Below, in pieces: positions 21,024-30,439 of a DNA stretch of 64,000 bases. The stretch spans positions 22,824,380-22,888,379 of the forward strand of contig NC_083344.1 of NCBI RefSeq assembly GCF_019175385.1. Direction: 5' to 3'. The position numbers and the translations under genes were made by a program. The DNA is from Lycium barbarum. Lineage: Eukaryota > Streptophyta > Magnoliopsida > Solanales > Solanaceae. The stretch's first letter is position 1. The number at the start of each line of letters is the position of its first letter. Below the pieces are notes generated by a model. It worked only from the letters and a program-made list of their open reading frames with translations. It made no database searches and had not been told where the DNA came from.

Positions 21024-22051
21024 GTACGTAAAGCTTCCCACTTCTTCGTTTGGCATGTCTTAGTGTGCTAGGTGAATATTGGAACTTCCGGAGCATTTCT
21101 GCTCCTCGAAACCCGATTCACAGAAAAGTTACTATTCATTCAATTCAATTGAAGCCTAAGGGCTCTATTTTGGCTAGAATGCCACCAATCGTCCGAAACC
21201 TATCGAAATGTGATCGGGTCACCTGGTAATGATTATGTAAGACCTTTTGGCCTATTAATGTTCGTGAATTATGTTCGCCACCTCAATTTGACTCGAGGTG
21301 GGCCCGCTAACCCCGAGACGCCCTATTTGTCCTATCGGGCTCTCCTTTGGAATAAGATTTGATATGAACCCTTTGATTTTGAAATGTTCTGCTATGGGCT
21401 ATGTTTTGAATATTATGACATGCTAAGTTACGTTTTGAGCCATACATAATATTTTGGAAACGTTTTGTGAAATGAAACTTTGTATCGACTAAGTATTCGA
21501 TTATTTTGTACTATGAAATGACTTATGAGACTACTAAGTTTTGAAAGGCTATTTTGAAATATGGATTGCATTTGCTTGCTCACGACTCCGCTCGTGCCTT
21601 ATGATGACTTCGTTCACTGGTTCCCGGGCCGGTTATGATTCGTGCGCCTTATAATAATTCGGTCGTATGCTGTGTTACGGTTCCCGAGGCTTCGCCATAG
21701 GGCCGGGTTCCGTTTGGAGTTATGCTGTGATATGGCTCGTGATGCGATACGCTCACCTATGATTATGCTTGTGTTCGGGGATGTACGGAGATTTGAAACC
21801 TTCTGGTGTGATGCTGTGTGTGGCGCCAGCGTCGGAGTGGCGACCACGTTCCTAAGCGTTTGCATGATTTCATTTGCATTATGTATACGTATATGATTTC
21901 GATATAGATTTTGACCTACCCATTTGTACTCCACTTTGACATTTGATTTGCTATCGGTTTTGATCCATATTTCTGTACTCCGTGCTTTACATACTCAGTA
22001 CATATTTCGTACTGACCCCCTTTCTTCGGGGGCTGCGTTTTATGCCCGCAG
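21024..22051 (+). other. Putative LTR leader intron of element A (1028 bp)
   Basis: Donor-like AAG|GTACGTAAAG at 21024 and acceptor-like ATGCCCGCAG|GT ending at 22051. A CTGAC match to the plant branch-point consensus lies at 22012-22016, about 36 bases before the acceptor AG. The same donor, branch and acceptor order occurs in every complete LTR of the window (A', B, D, E twice, S1, S2, S3 and the 3' LTR of A at 31825-32852). Splicing is inferred, not shown. The same conservation could reflect another RNA function such as dimerisation, packaging or 3' end formation. Confidence 0.45.
21996..22032 (+). promoter_or_regulatory. Twin-hairpin RNA module in element A LTR
   Basis: Hairpin 1 is CAGTAC, a seven-base loop, then GTACTG (21996-22014). 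Hairpin 2 is CCCCC, loop TTTCTTC, then GGGGG (22016-22032). Hairpin 1 ends inside the CTGAC motif. Both are present in the other families, with stem 2 sequence changed but pairing kept. Confidence 0.6.
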
Positions 22052-22568
22052 GTGTAGATATCGGTGATCCTCCACAGTAGGCTTCACTTCTTGCTATTCA
22101 GGAGTACTCCTATTTGATCCGGAGTCCACTTTTGGTACAGACTCTTTTTGCTTTGTATATATTCAGTATGCTTGACTATTTGGGTACGGCGGGGCCCTGT
22201 CTCGCCATATGTCTTTGTTTGAGTTTGTAGAGGCCTGTAGTCATATATGTGGGGCGAGGGTCCTATGTATGTTTGTCTGATTTTGTTTTCTGGTCTTAAA
22301 GCGGTCCGTTCGTTATGATGGCCCCAAATGGCCCTTATGCTTATGTTTGCACTTTTGGCCGGCGATGTCTACTCCGCCGCTTCGTTTGTATTTGATATGA
22401 TATTTTGATTTGGCACGACCGCTTAAGACATATTTTGATATAAATTATGTTCGGTATGATTTCGAAAAATTATGAAATAAGTTTGGATTTGAAAATGAAT
22501 GTGCGATTCGGTCTGGGTACCCAGGTAGGGTGCCAGTCGCGGCCCACGGGGCTAGGTCGTGACAAAAG

Positions 22569-22580
22569 TGGTATCAGAGC
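22569..22580 (+). other. Primer binding site of element A
   Basis: TGGTATCAGAGC, four bases after the LTR end; matches plant initiator Met-tRNA. Confidence 0.95.
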
Positions 22581-22767
22581 GGTTTGTCCTCGGAATGTCT
22601 ACAGGTCGTGTCTCGTAGAGTCTTGTTTATCGATGTGTTGTGCACCACATCTATAAACAGGAAGCTACAGGGCATTTAGGATGTTACTTTCTTTGGAATC
22701 TTAGATCGTGCGATAGAGCTGTGCTATTAGGATGATTTTGATCTGACTCGCCTTTGTGTTTGCAGTG

Positions 22768-25581
22768 ATGCCTCCGAAGAAGGCAACGGCGGCCCAGAAG
22801 GGCAAAGCAAGGATGGGAGAGACTAGCCAGGCACAGCGAGCTACCCGGGCTCGTGTTTATGATTTTCCTGAGGATGTGCCGCATTCCGAGGGGTCTACTA
22901 CACCCCCACTAGTACAGCCTGGAGCAGGACCTTCAGCAGCTCCAGAGGTCCGTGTACCCGCACCTGAGACTCCAGCTCCTCAGCCAGGGGCGGAGGATAG
23001 GACCCTGAGAGAGGCTGTACAGTTGCTGACTACATTGGTGGCAGGACAGGCTCGCAGACGCGGGCGGAGGGATGATGATGACGATGACAGGCAGGACAGC
23101 CTGAGAGTTCGGGAGTTTTTGTTATGTGGCCCTCCAGAGTTCTTCGGGTCTAAGCCCGATGAGGACCCCCATGACTTTATTCGGGGGATGCGACGCTCAC
23201 TGGACCTGGTCAGGGCTTCAGAGACCGAGTCGGTTGAGCTGGCTTCGCACAGGCTTCGAGATGTGGCTACCCACTGGTACGAGACTTGGGAGCTGTCTAG
23301 AGGAGAGGGTGCCCCTCCAGCCAGTTGGGATCAGTTTGTGACAACATTCACCCGCCACTTTTTTCCCCCAGAGTTACGGCGGGCGCGGGCTAATCGATTC
23401 TTACGTCTGCAGCAGAGGGGTCGGAGTGTTCGCGAGTATAACCTTGAGTTTGATTCTTTGGCCCGATATGCACCGGCCGTGGTAGCAGATATGTCCGATC
23501 GGATGCACAGATATGTTATGGGATTGGACCGGTATTTGGTTGATAGTTGTATGGCAGTGTCATTGCAGGCAGACATGGACATTGCCCGACTTCAGGCCTA
23601 TGCGATGGGTATGGAGGACCGTCGCAGGTCTGATCCTGCAGGCAGAGATCGAGATAGGAGGCCGCCCAAGAGGGCTAGGTCCGCAGGTTATTCTGGAGAT
23701 TCTCGAGGCGGACAGCCTCAGCAGCAGCAGTCAGATAGGCATTTTCCTTCGTCCGGCCGGATTACTCAGTCAGGCAGCCGGAGATTCGATAGTACAGGAC
23801 CGTCTGGGGCCGGTCCGAGCTCCAGAGTGGCAGGTTCACAGGTACCCAGGGGTCCCAGCCAGGCCAGACCACCCAGACCCCGTTGTCCTCATTGCGGGAA
23901 GTCTCATCCCGGGGAATGTTACCGAGCGACTGGAGCTTGCTTTTCGTGTGGTGGTCAGGGCCACTTTATGAGAGACTGTCCTTTGACTAGCGGTTCTGGT
24001 AGTGCTGCTCAGCAGACAGGGTCAGCCGCCGGTTCTTCTTCAGCTCCATCAGTTGCACGCCCTGGAGGGCGAGGTATTTTAGCACCGGCAGGACGCGGTC
24101 GAGGCCGCGGTGGCACTTCAGGTTCTAGCAGTCCCTCGAACCGCATATATGCTTTGGCCAGCCGCCAGGATCAGGAGGCTTCGCCAAATGTCGTCACAGG
24201 TACATTGCTGGTTTTCTCCAGATCTGTATATGCATTGATTGACCCTGACTCTACTTTATCATATATCTCCCCGCTTGTTGCTAGTAAAATTGGGATAGTG
24301 TCTGAGCCTATAGAGCCATTTGAGGTAGCTACGCCAGTTGGGGATTTTGTTATAGCAAGACAGATCTATAGAGATTGTTCTGTGACCATTTATGATCGTA
24401 GCACTAAGGCTGATCTGATAGAGTTAGATATGCTTGAGTTTGACGTCATTATGGGCATGGACTGGTTGTTTTCCTGTTATGCTAATGTCGACTGCCAGAA
24501 AAAGGTAGTCCGTTTTCAGTTTCCAGGGGAACCAGTCATAGAGTGGTTCGGATCTACAGCATCGCCGAGGGGTAAGTTTATTTCATACCTCAAGGCTAAG
24601 AAGATGATCCAGAAGGGGTATATCTATCATTTGGTTCGTGTGCACGATACTGCCGCGGAGGTACCTACCCTTCAGTCCGTTCCGGTCGTCAGTGAGTTTC
24701 CAGATGTTTTTCCTGACGAGCTTCCTGGCCTTCCGCCTGAGCGGGAGATTGATTTTACTATCGAGTTGATGCCGGATACGCAGCCTATATCTATTCCTCC
24801 GTACAGAATGGCACCAGCTGAGTTGAAGGAGTTGAAAGAGCAGCTGAAAGATTTGTTGGATAAGGGCTTTATCAGACCCAGCACATCACCCTGGGGAGCG
24901 CCGGTATTGTTTGTCAGAAAGAAAGATGGGTCATTGCGGATGTGTATCGATTACCGACAGCTTAATAAGGTGACTATAAAGAATAAATATCCCCTCCCCC
25001 GGATTGATGATTTGTTTGATCAGCTGCAGGGTGCTAGACACTTTTCAAAGATAGATCTGCGCTCAGGTTATCATCAGGTGCGAGTACGGGAGTCAGATAT
25101 CCCGAAGACTTCTTTCAAGACCCGGTACGGGCATTATGAGTTCAGAGTTATGTCTTTCGGGCTGACTAATGCTCCAGCAGTATTTATGGATCTGATGAAC
25201 CGGGTATTTCGGCCTTTTCTGGATATGTTTGTTATTGTGTTTATTGATGATATCTTGATTTACTCGCGATCAGCCGAGGAGCATTCAGATCATTTGAGGA
25301 CGGTACTTGGCATTCTCCGCCAGCAGAAGTTATATGCTAAATTCTCTAAATGTGAGTTCTGGTTGACTTCTGTGGCATTCTTGGGCCATATTGTCGGCGC
25401 AGATGGTATTCGGGTCGACACGCAGAAGATTGAGGTTGTGCAGAATTGGCCCAGGCCTACTACACCGACAGAGGTGCGCAGTTTTCTGGGATTGGCTGGG
25501 TATTATCGCAGGTTTGTGGAGGATTTTTCTTCTATTGCAGCACCACTGACGAGGCTTACCCAGAAAGCAGCAAAATTCTAG
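22768..25581 (+). CDS. gag-pol: gag-protease-RT of element A (937 residues, ends at amber stop)
   Basis: Start chosen at ATG 22768 ([12 protein letters not shown]); an in-frame GTG at 22756 is rejected as a start. Gag: acidic run near residue 110, then the retrotransposon gag domain ([10 protein letters not shown] onward), a basic linker, a CPHCGK...HPGEC pair and a CCHC knuckle [14 protein letters not shown] at about 391-404. The protease site reads DPDS at 492-495, where the A' copy and the second internal copy have [34 protein letters not shown] with the first catalytic Asp, and FIDD with D827/D828. TAG at 25579-25581 falls where related copies have Gln in KFQWTDACE, so the frame would otherwise continue into RNase H. 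The polyprotein would act in cytoplasmic particles. The DPDS change probably disables its protease. Confidence 0.93.
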   Translation: MPPKKATAAQKGKARMGETSQAQRATRARVYDFPEDVPHSEGSTTPPLVQPGAGPSAAPEVRVPAPETPAPQPGAEDRTLREAVQLLTTLVAGQARRRGRRDDDDDDRQDSLRVREFLLCGPPEFFGSKPDEDPHDFIRGMRRSLDLVRASETESVELASHRLRDVATHWYETWELSRGEGAPPASWDQFVTTFTRHFFPPELRRARANRFLRLQQRGRSVREYNLEFDSLARYAPAVVADMSDRMHRYVMGLDRYLVDSCMAVSLQADMDIARLQAYAMGMEDRRRSDPAGRDRDRRPPKRARSAGYSGDSRGGQPQQQQSDRHFPSSGRITQSGSRRFDSTGPSGAGPSSRVAGSQVPRGPSQARPPRPRCPHCGKSHPGECYRATGACFSCGGQGHFMRDCPLTSGSGSAAQQTGSAAGSSSAPSVARPGGRGILAPAGRGRGRGGTSGSSSPSNRIYALASRQDQEASPNVVTGTLLVFSRSVYALIDPDSTLSYISPLVASKIGIVSEPIEPFEVATPVGDFVIARQIYRDCSVTIYDRSTKADLIELDMLEFDVIMGMDWLFSCYANVDCQKKVVRFQFPGEPVIEWFGSTASPRGKFISYLKAKKMIQKGYIYHLVRVHDTAAEVPTLQSVPVVSEFPDVFPDELPGLPPEREIDFTIELMPDTQPISIPPYRMAPAELKELKEQLKDLLDKGFIRPSTSPWGAPVLFVRKKDGSLRMCIDYRQLNKVTIKNKYPLPRIDDLFDQLQGARHFSKIDLRSGYHQVRVRESDIPKTSFKTRYGHYEFRVMSFGLTNAPAVFMDLMNRVFRPFLDMFVIVFIDDILIYSRSAEEHSDHLRTVLGILRQQKLYAKFSKCEFWLTSVAFLGHIVGADGIRVDTQKIEVVQNWPRPTTPTEVRSFLGLAGYYRRFVEDFSSIAAPLTRLTQKAAKF

Positions 25582-27033
25582 TGGACAGATGCCTGCGAGC
25601 GCAGCTTTCAGATGCTGAGGGAGAGATTAATTACAGCACCAGTTTTGGCTCTACCAGAGGGATCTGACGGGTATGTTGTCTATTGTGACGCCTCTGGTAT
25701 TGGGATAGGATGTGTATTGATGCAGCACGGTCGAGTCATAGCCTATGCTTCCCGGCAGCTCAGACCGTACGAGAAGAACTATCCCACTCATGATCTTGAG
25801 TTGGCCGCGGTGATTCATGCTTTGAAGATTTGGCGGCCTTATTTATATGGGGTCCATGTTGATATCTATACGGACCATAAGAGTCTCCAGTATATATTTA
25901 GGCAGAAGGAACTAAATTTGCGGCAGCGGAGATGGCTTGAGCTACTAAAGGACTACGACGTTGATATTCTGTACCATCCGGGGAAAGCCAATGTGGTAGC
26001 TGACGCGCTTAGCCGCAAGTCCGTGGGCAGTCTGGCTGATGTTCCATCTGATAAGAGAGATTTGGTTCGTGATATTCATCAGCTGGCCAGCCTCGGAGTC
26101 CGTTTGGTGGATTCTGGAGATTCTGGGATTTCTGTTCGTCCAGTTGCTAAGTCATCTATTATTCAGGAGGTAAAGCAGCGCCAGTTTGAGGATCCTCTTT
26201 TGATTCAGTACAGAGATGTGGCCCTTAATAAAGCAAAGACTCAGTTTGAGATCTCGCCTGACGGAGTATTATTATATGACGGCAGATTCTGTGTACCGGA
26301 CGTTGCGGGCTTACGGCGGCAGATTATGGGCGAGGCCCATAATGCACGGTATTCTGTTCATCCTGGTTCCACTAAAATGTATCGGGACCTCAGGTGTTTG
26401 TATTGGTGGGACGGCATGAAGAAAGATATTGCTGAGTTTGTTAGTCAGTGCCCGAACTGCCAGCAAGTTAGGATCGAGCATCAGAAGCCCGGTGGATTAT
26501 TACAGGAGATGGAAATTCCAGCCTCGAAATGGGAGATGATTAATATGGATTTCGTTGTTGGATTACCGCGCACTCCACGCAGGTACGACTCTATCTGGGT
26601 TGTTGTTGTTGACAGGCTGACGAAATCAGCCCATTTCCTTCCGGTTCGGACTACTTATTCGGCTGAGGACTATGCCAGATTGTATATCAGAGAGATAGTC
26701 AGACTTCACGGAGTCCCTATATCTATTATTACTGACCGAGGTACCCAGTTTACAGCAAATTTCTGGAGGTCATTTCAGGAGGGATTAGCGACTCAGGTGA
26801 GTCTCAGTACAGCTTTTCACCCTCAGTCCGACGGGCAGGCCGAGCGCACTATTCAGACGCTCGAAGATATGTTGCGGGCCTGCGTTATTGATTTCAGGGC
26901 CAGCTGGGATGATCATTTGCCGCTTATTGAGTTTGCCTATAATAACAGTTATCACTCCAGCATCCAGCATGGATTGACCCTGGCTCTACTTTATCATATA
27001 TCTCCCCGCTTGTTGCTAGTAAAATTGGGATAG
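25582..27033 (+). pseudogene. pol: RNase H-integrase of element A, first copy, broken at duplication junction
   Basis: In frame with the upstream gag-RT after the amber stop; the first ATG is at 25612. RNase H residues visible are [30 protein letters not shown] and VADALSR. The integrase has the SVHPG/CPNC zinc region, then [12 protein letters not shown] and DGQAER, which supply the D-D-E triad. At HSSIQ the sequence jumps back into protease (junction about 26967) in another frame, adding about 18 unrelated residues and a TAG at 27031-27033. The integrase C-terminus and chromodomain are therefore absent from this copy. Confidence 0.92.
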
Positions 27034-28316
27034 TGTCTGAGCCTATAGAGCCATTTGAGGTAGCTACGCCAGTTGGGGATTTTGTTATAGCAAGACAGAT
27101 CTATAGAGATTGTTCTGTGACCATTTATGATCGTAGCACTAAGGCTGATCTGATAGAGTTAGATATGCTTGAGTTTGACGTCATTATGGGCATGGACTGG
27201 TTGTTTTCCTGTTATGCTAATGTCGACTGCCAGAAAAAGGTAGTCCGTTTTCAGTTTCCAGGGGAACCAGTCATAGAGTGGTTCGGATCTACAGCATCGC
27301 CGAGGGGTAAGTTTATTTCATACCTCAAGGCTAAGAAGATGATCCAGAAGGGGTATATCTATCATTTGGTTCGTGTGCACGATACTGCCGTGGAGGTACC
27401 TACCCTTCAGTCCGTTCCGGTCGTCAGTGAGTTTCCAGATGTTTTTCCTGACGAGCTTCCTGGCCTTCCGCCTGAGCGGGAGATTGATTTTACTATCGAG
27501 TTGATGCCGGATACGCAGCCTATATCTATTCCTCCGTACAGAATGGCACCAGCTGAGTTGAAGGAGTTGAAAGAGCAGCTGAAAGATTTGTTGGATAAGG
27601 GCTTTATCAGACCCAGCACATCACCCTGGGGAGCGCCGGTATTGTTTGTCAGAAAGAAAGATGGGTCATTGCGGATGTGTATCGATTACCGACAGCTTAA
27701 TAAGGTGACTATAAAGAATAAATATCCCCTCCCCCGGATTGATGATTTGTTTGATCAGCTGCAGGGTGCTAGACACTTTTCAAAGATAGATCTGCGCTCA
27801 GGTTATCATCAGGTGCGAGTACGGGAGTCAGATATCCCGAAGACTGCTTTCAAGACCCGGTACGGGCATTATGAGTTCAGAGTTATGTCTTTCGGGCTGA
27901 CTAATGCTCCAGCAGTATTTATGGATCTGATGAACCGGGTATTTCGGCCTTTTCTGGATATGTTTGTTATTGTGTTTATTGATGATATCTTGATTTACTC
28001 GCGATCAGCCGAGGAGCATTCAGATCATTTGAGGACGGTACTTGGCATTCTCCGCCAGCAGAAGTTATATGCTAAATTCTCTAAATGTGAGTTCTGGTTG
28101 ACTTCTGTGGCATTCTTGGGCCATATTGTCGGCGCAGATGGTATTCGAGTCGACACGCAGAAGATTGAGGTTGTGCAGAATTGGCCCAGGCCTACTACAC
28201 CGACAGAGGTGCGCAGTTTTCTGGGATTGGCTGGGTATTATCGCAGGTTTGTGGAGGATTTTTCTTCTATTGCAGCACCACTGACGAGGCTTACCCAGAA
28301 AGCAGCAAAATTCTAG
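26967..28316 (+). pseudogene. pol: Protease-RT of element A, second copy without gag
   Basis: Begins within the protease (GATTGACCCTGGC, an intact DPGS coding sequence) and continues through RT with [28 protein letters not shown] and FIDD to the TAG at 28314-28316. It has no ATG in a useful position and no gag; the longest open stretch begins at a GTG near 27033. Here the protease glycine and the TAF residue match A', so this copy keeps the ancestral states that the first copy has lost. Confidence 0.92.
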
Positions 28317-29933
28317 TGGACAGATGCCTGCGAGCGCAGCTTTCAGATGCTGAGGGAGAGATTAATTACAGCACCAGTTTTGGCTCTACCAGAGGGATCT
28401 GACGGGTATGTTGTCTATTGTGACGCCTCTGGTATTGGGATAGGATGTGTATTGATGCAGCACGGTCGAGTCATAGCCTATGCTTCCCGGCAGCTCAGAC
28501 CGTACGAGAAGAACTATCCCACTCATGATCTTGAGTTGGCCGCGGTGATTCATGCTTTGAAGATTTGGCGGCCTTATTTATATGGGGTCCATGTTGATAT
28601 CTATACGGACCATAAGAGTCTCCAGTATATATTTAGGCAGAAGGAACTAAATTTGCGGCAGCGGAGATGGCTTGAGCTACTAAAGGACTACGACGTTGAT
28701 ATTCTGTACCATCCGGGGAAAGCCAATGTGGTAGCTGACGCGCTTAGCCGCAAGTCCGTGGGCAGTCTGGCTGATGTTCCATCTGATAAGAGAGATTTGG
28801 TTCGTGATATTCATCAGCTGGCCAGCCTCGGAGTCCGTTTGGTGGATTCTGGAGATTCTGGGATTTCTGTTCGTCCAGTTGCTAAGTCATCTATTATTCA
28901 GGAGGTAAAGCAGCGCCAGTTTGAGGATCCTCTTTTGATTCAGTACAGAGATGTGGCCCTTAATAAAGCAAAGACTCAGTTTGAGATCTCGCCTGACGGA
29001 GTATTATTATATGACGGCAGATTCTGTGTACCGGACGTTGCGGGCTTACGGCGGCAGATTATGGGCGAGGCCCATAATGCACGGTATTCTGTTCATCCTG
29101 GTTCCACTAAAATGTATCGGGACCTCAGGTGTTTGTATTGGTGGGACGGCATGAAGAAAGATATTGCTGAGTTTGTTAGTCAGTGCCCGAACTGCCAGCA
29201 AGTTAGGATCGAGCATCAGAAGCCCGGTGGATTATTACAGGAGATGGAAATTCCAGCCTCGAAATGGGAGATGATTAATATGGATTTCGTTGTTGGATTA
29301 CCGCGCACTCCATGCAGGTACGACTCTATCTGGGTTGTTGTTGTTGACAGGCTGACGAAATCAGCCCATTTCCTTCCGGTTCGGACTACTTATTCGGCTG
29401 AGGACTATGCCAGATTGTATATCAGAGAGATAGTCAGACTTCACGGAGTCCCTATATCTATTATTACTGACCGAGGTACCCAGTTTACAGCAAATTTCTG
29501 GAGGTCATTTCAGGAGGGATTAGCGACTCAGGTGAGTCTCAGTACAGCTTTTCACCCTCAGTCCGACGGGCAGGCCGAGCGCACTATTCAGACGCTCGAA
29601 GATATGTTGCGGGCCTGCGTTATTGATTTCAGGGCCAGCTGGGATGATCATTTGCCGCTTATTGAGTTTGCCTATAATAACAGTTATCACTCCAGCATCC
29701 AGATGGCACCGTATGAAGCCCTGTATGGCAGGAAATGCATATCTCTTATTGGTTGGTTTGACGTGGGCGAGACTAAGCTGATTGGGCCAGATGTGATCCA
29801 GGAAGCTGTAGATAAGGTAAAGCTTATTCGAGAACGATTATTGGCTGCTCAGAGTCGACAGAAAGCTTATGCAGATAGACGACGTCGACCGTTAGAGTTC
29901 CGGATTGGCGACTGGGTATTCCTGAAAGGGTAA
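28317..29933 (+). pseudogene. pol: RNase H-integrase of element A, second copy
   Basis: Same RNase H and integrase motifs as the first copy, but here integrase reads on past [17 protein letters not shown] into the C-terminal part ([14 protein letters not shown]). The frame then stops with TAA at 29931-29933. Comparison with family E shows that about 38 bp are missing between VFLK and GKLSPRY, with an AAAG/GG joint, which causes a frameshift. All three integrase acidic residues are present. First ATG at 28347; an upstream amber at 28314 separates it from RT. Confidence 0.92.
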
Positions 29934-30357
29934 GTTGAGCCCCCGGTACATTGGGCCGTAGCAGATCGTGCGAAAGATAGGCGAGGTCTCCTATGAGCTA
30001 GACTTACCATCCGACTTGGAGGCCGTACACCCGGTGTTTCAAGTGTCTATGTTGCGGAAATGCATTGGTGATCCTTCCAGGATATTCCCAGTTGATGACA
30101 TTCAGGTGACGAAGCAGTTATCTTATGACGAGCAGCCTGTATCTATTCTGGATCGACAGGTGCGGAGACTACGCACTAAAGAAGTGCCCTCCGTCAAAGT
30201 CCTGTGGCGCAACAATAATCGGGAGGAGATGACTTGGGAGGCGGAGGACGAGATGAAGAAGAAATATCCCCACTTGTTTCCGACGTCCACAGGTAATCTA
30301 ATGTTTTTTCAGTTTGTTGTGTTGATTGATAAAATGAATTATGTATGTCATTATTAA
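29934..30357 (+). pseudogene. pol: Integrase C-terminus and chromodomain tail of element A
   Basis: Continuation of pol in the shifted frame: [10 protein letters not shown], a TAG near 29961, then VRKIGEVSYELDLPSD, FQVSMLRKCIGDPS, ILDRQVRRLRTKEV and VLWRNNNREEMTWEAED. The last two segments match the chromodomain-like end of Tekay/Del integrases, which directs insertion to heterochromatin in that clade. It has no ATG of its own. The stop at 30355-30357 lies about 70 bases before the polypurine tract. Confidence 0.88.
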
Positions 30358-30426
30358 AAAGGGACACTCCTGCCTTGATCATAAGACCTTATAAGATTAA
30401 TCTAACATTCGGGGACGAATGTTCTT

Positions 30427-30439
30427 AAGGGGGGGAGAA
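30427..30439 (+). other. Polypurine tract of element A
   Basis: AAGGGGGGGAGAA immediately before the 3' LTR, preceded by the ACATTCGGGGACGAATGTT phrase shared with other families here. Confidence 0.95.

Larger units (their letters stand above)
19639..22564 (+). repeat. 5' LTR of element A (2926 bp)
   Basis: Same length as the 3' LTR, offset 10801. Landmarks: TATATATC at 19957-19964, the perfect palindrome TCTCGGCCGAGA at 20028-20039, the GGGGAAATGCTGCC block at 20879-20892, donor-like AAG|GTACGTAAAG with GT at 21024, a CCCGGGCCGG block at 21623-21632, the twin-hairpin module at 21996-22032, acceptor-like GCAG ending at 22051, and a GGGTACGGCGGGGCCCTGT block at 22182-22200. Confidence 0.96.
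24232..29701 (+). repeat. 2735-bp tandem duplication within element A
   Basis: Unit 1 is 24232-26966 and unit 2 is 26967-29701; every landmark is shifted by exactly 2735 bp, for example the amber stops at 25579 and 28314. The length is not a multiple of three, so the second unit is out of frame with the first. By eye the copies differ at only a handful of sites (for example DPDS versus DPGS, TSF versus TAF). The left joint shares GCAT and then GATTGACCC in both contexts, so only very short homology is available at the breakpoint. Confidence 0.95.

Noticed and set aside
23126..23971. Secondary open frames overlapping gag (71 and 152 codons) and antisense frames
   Set aside because: Shadows of the GC-rich gag frame; the gag domain and zinc motifs lie in the other frame.
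26967..29933. A second, independent element inserted within element A
   Set aside because: There is no LTR or target duplication at 26967 or 29701, and spacing is exactly 2735 bp throughout, so it is a tandem duplication.
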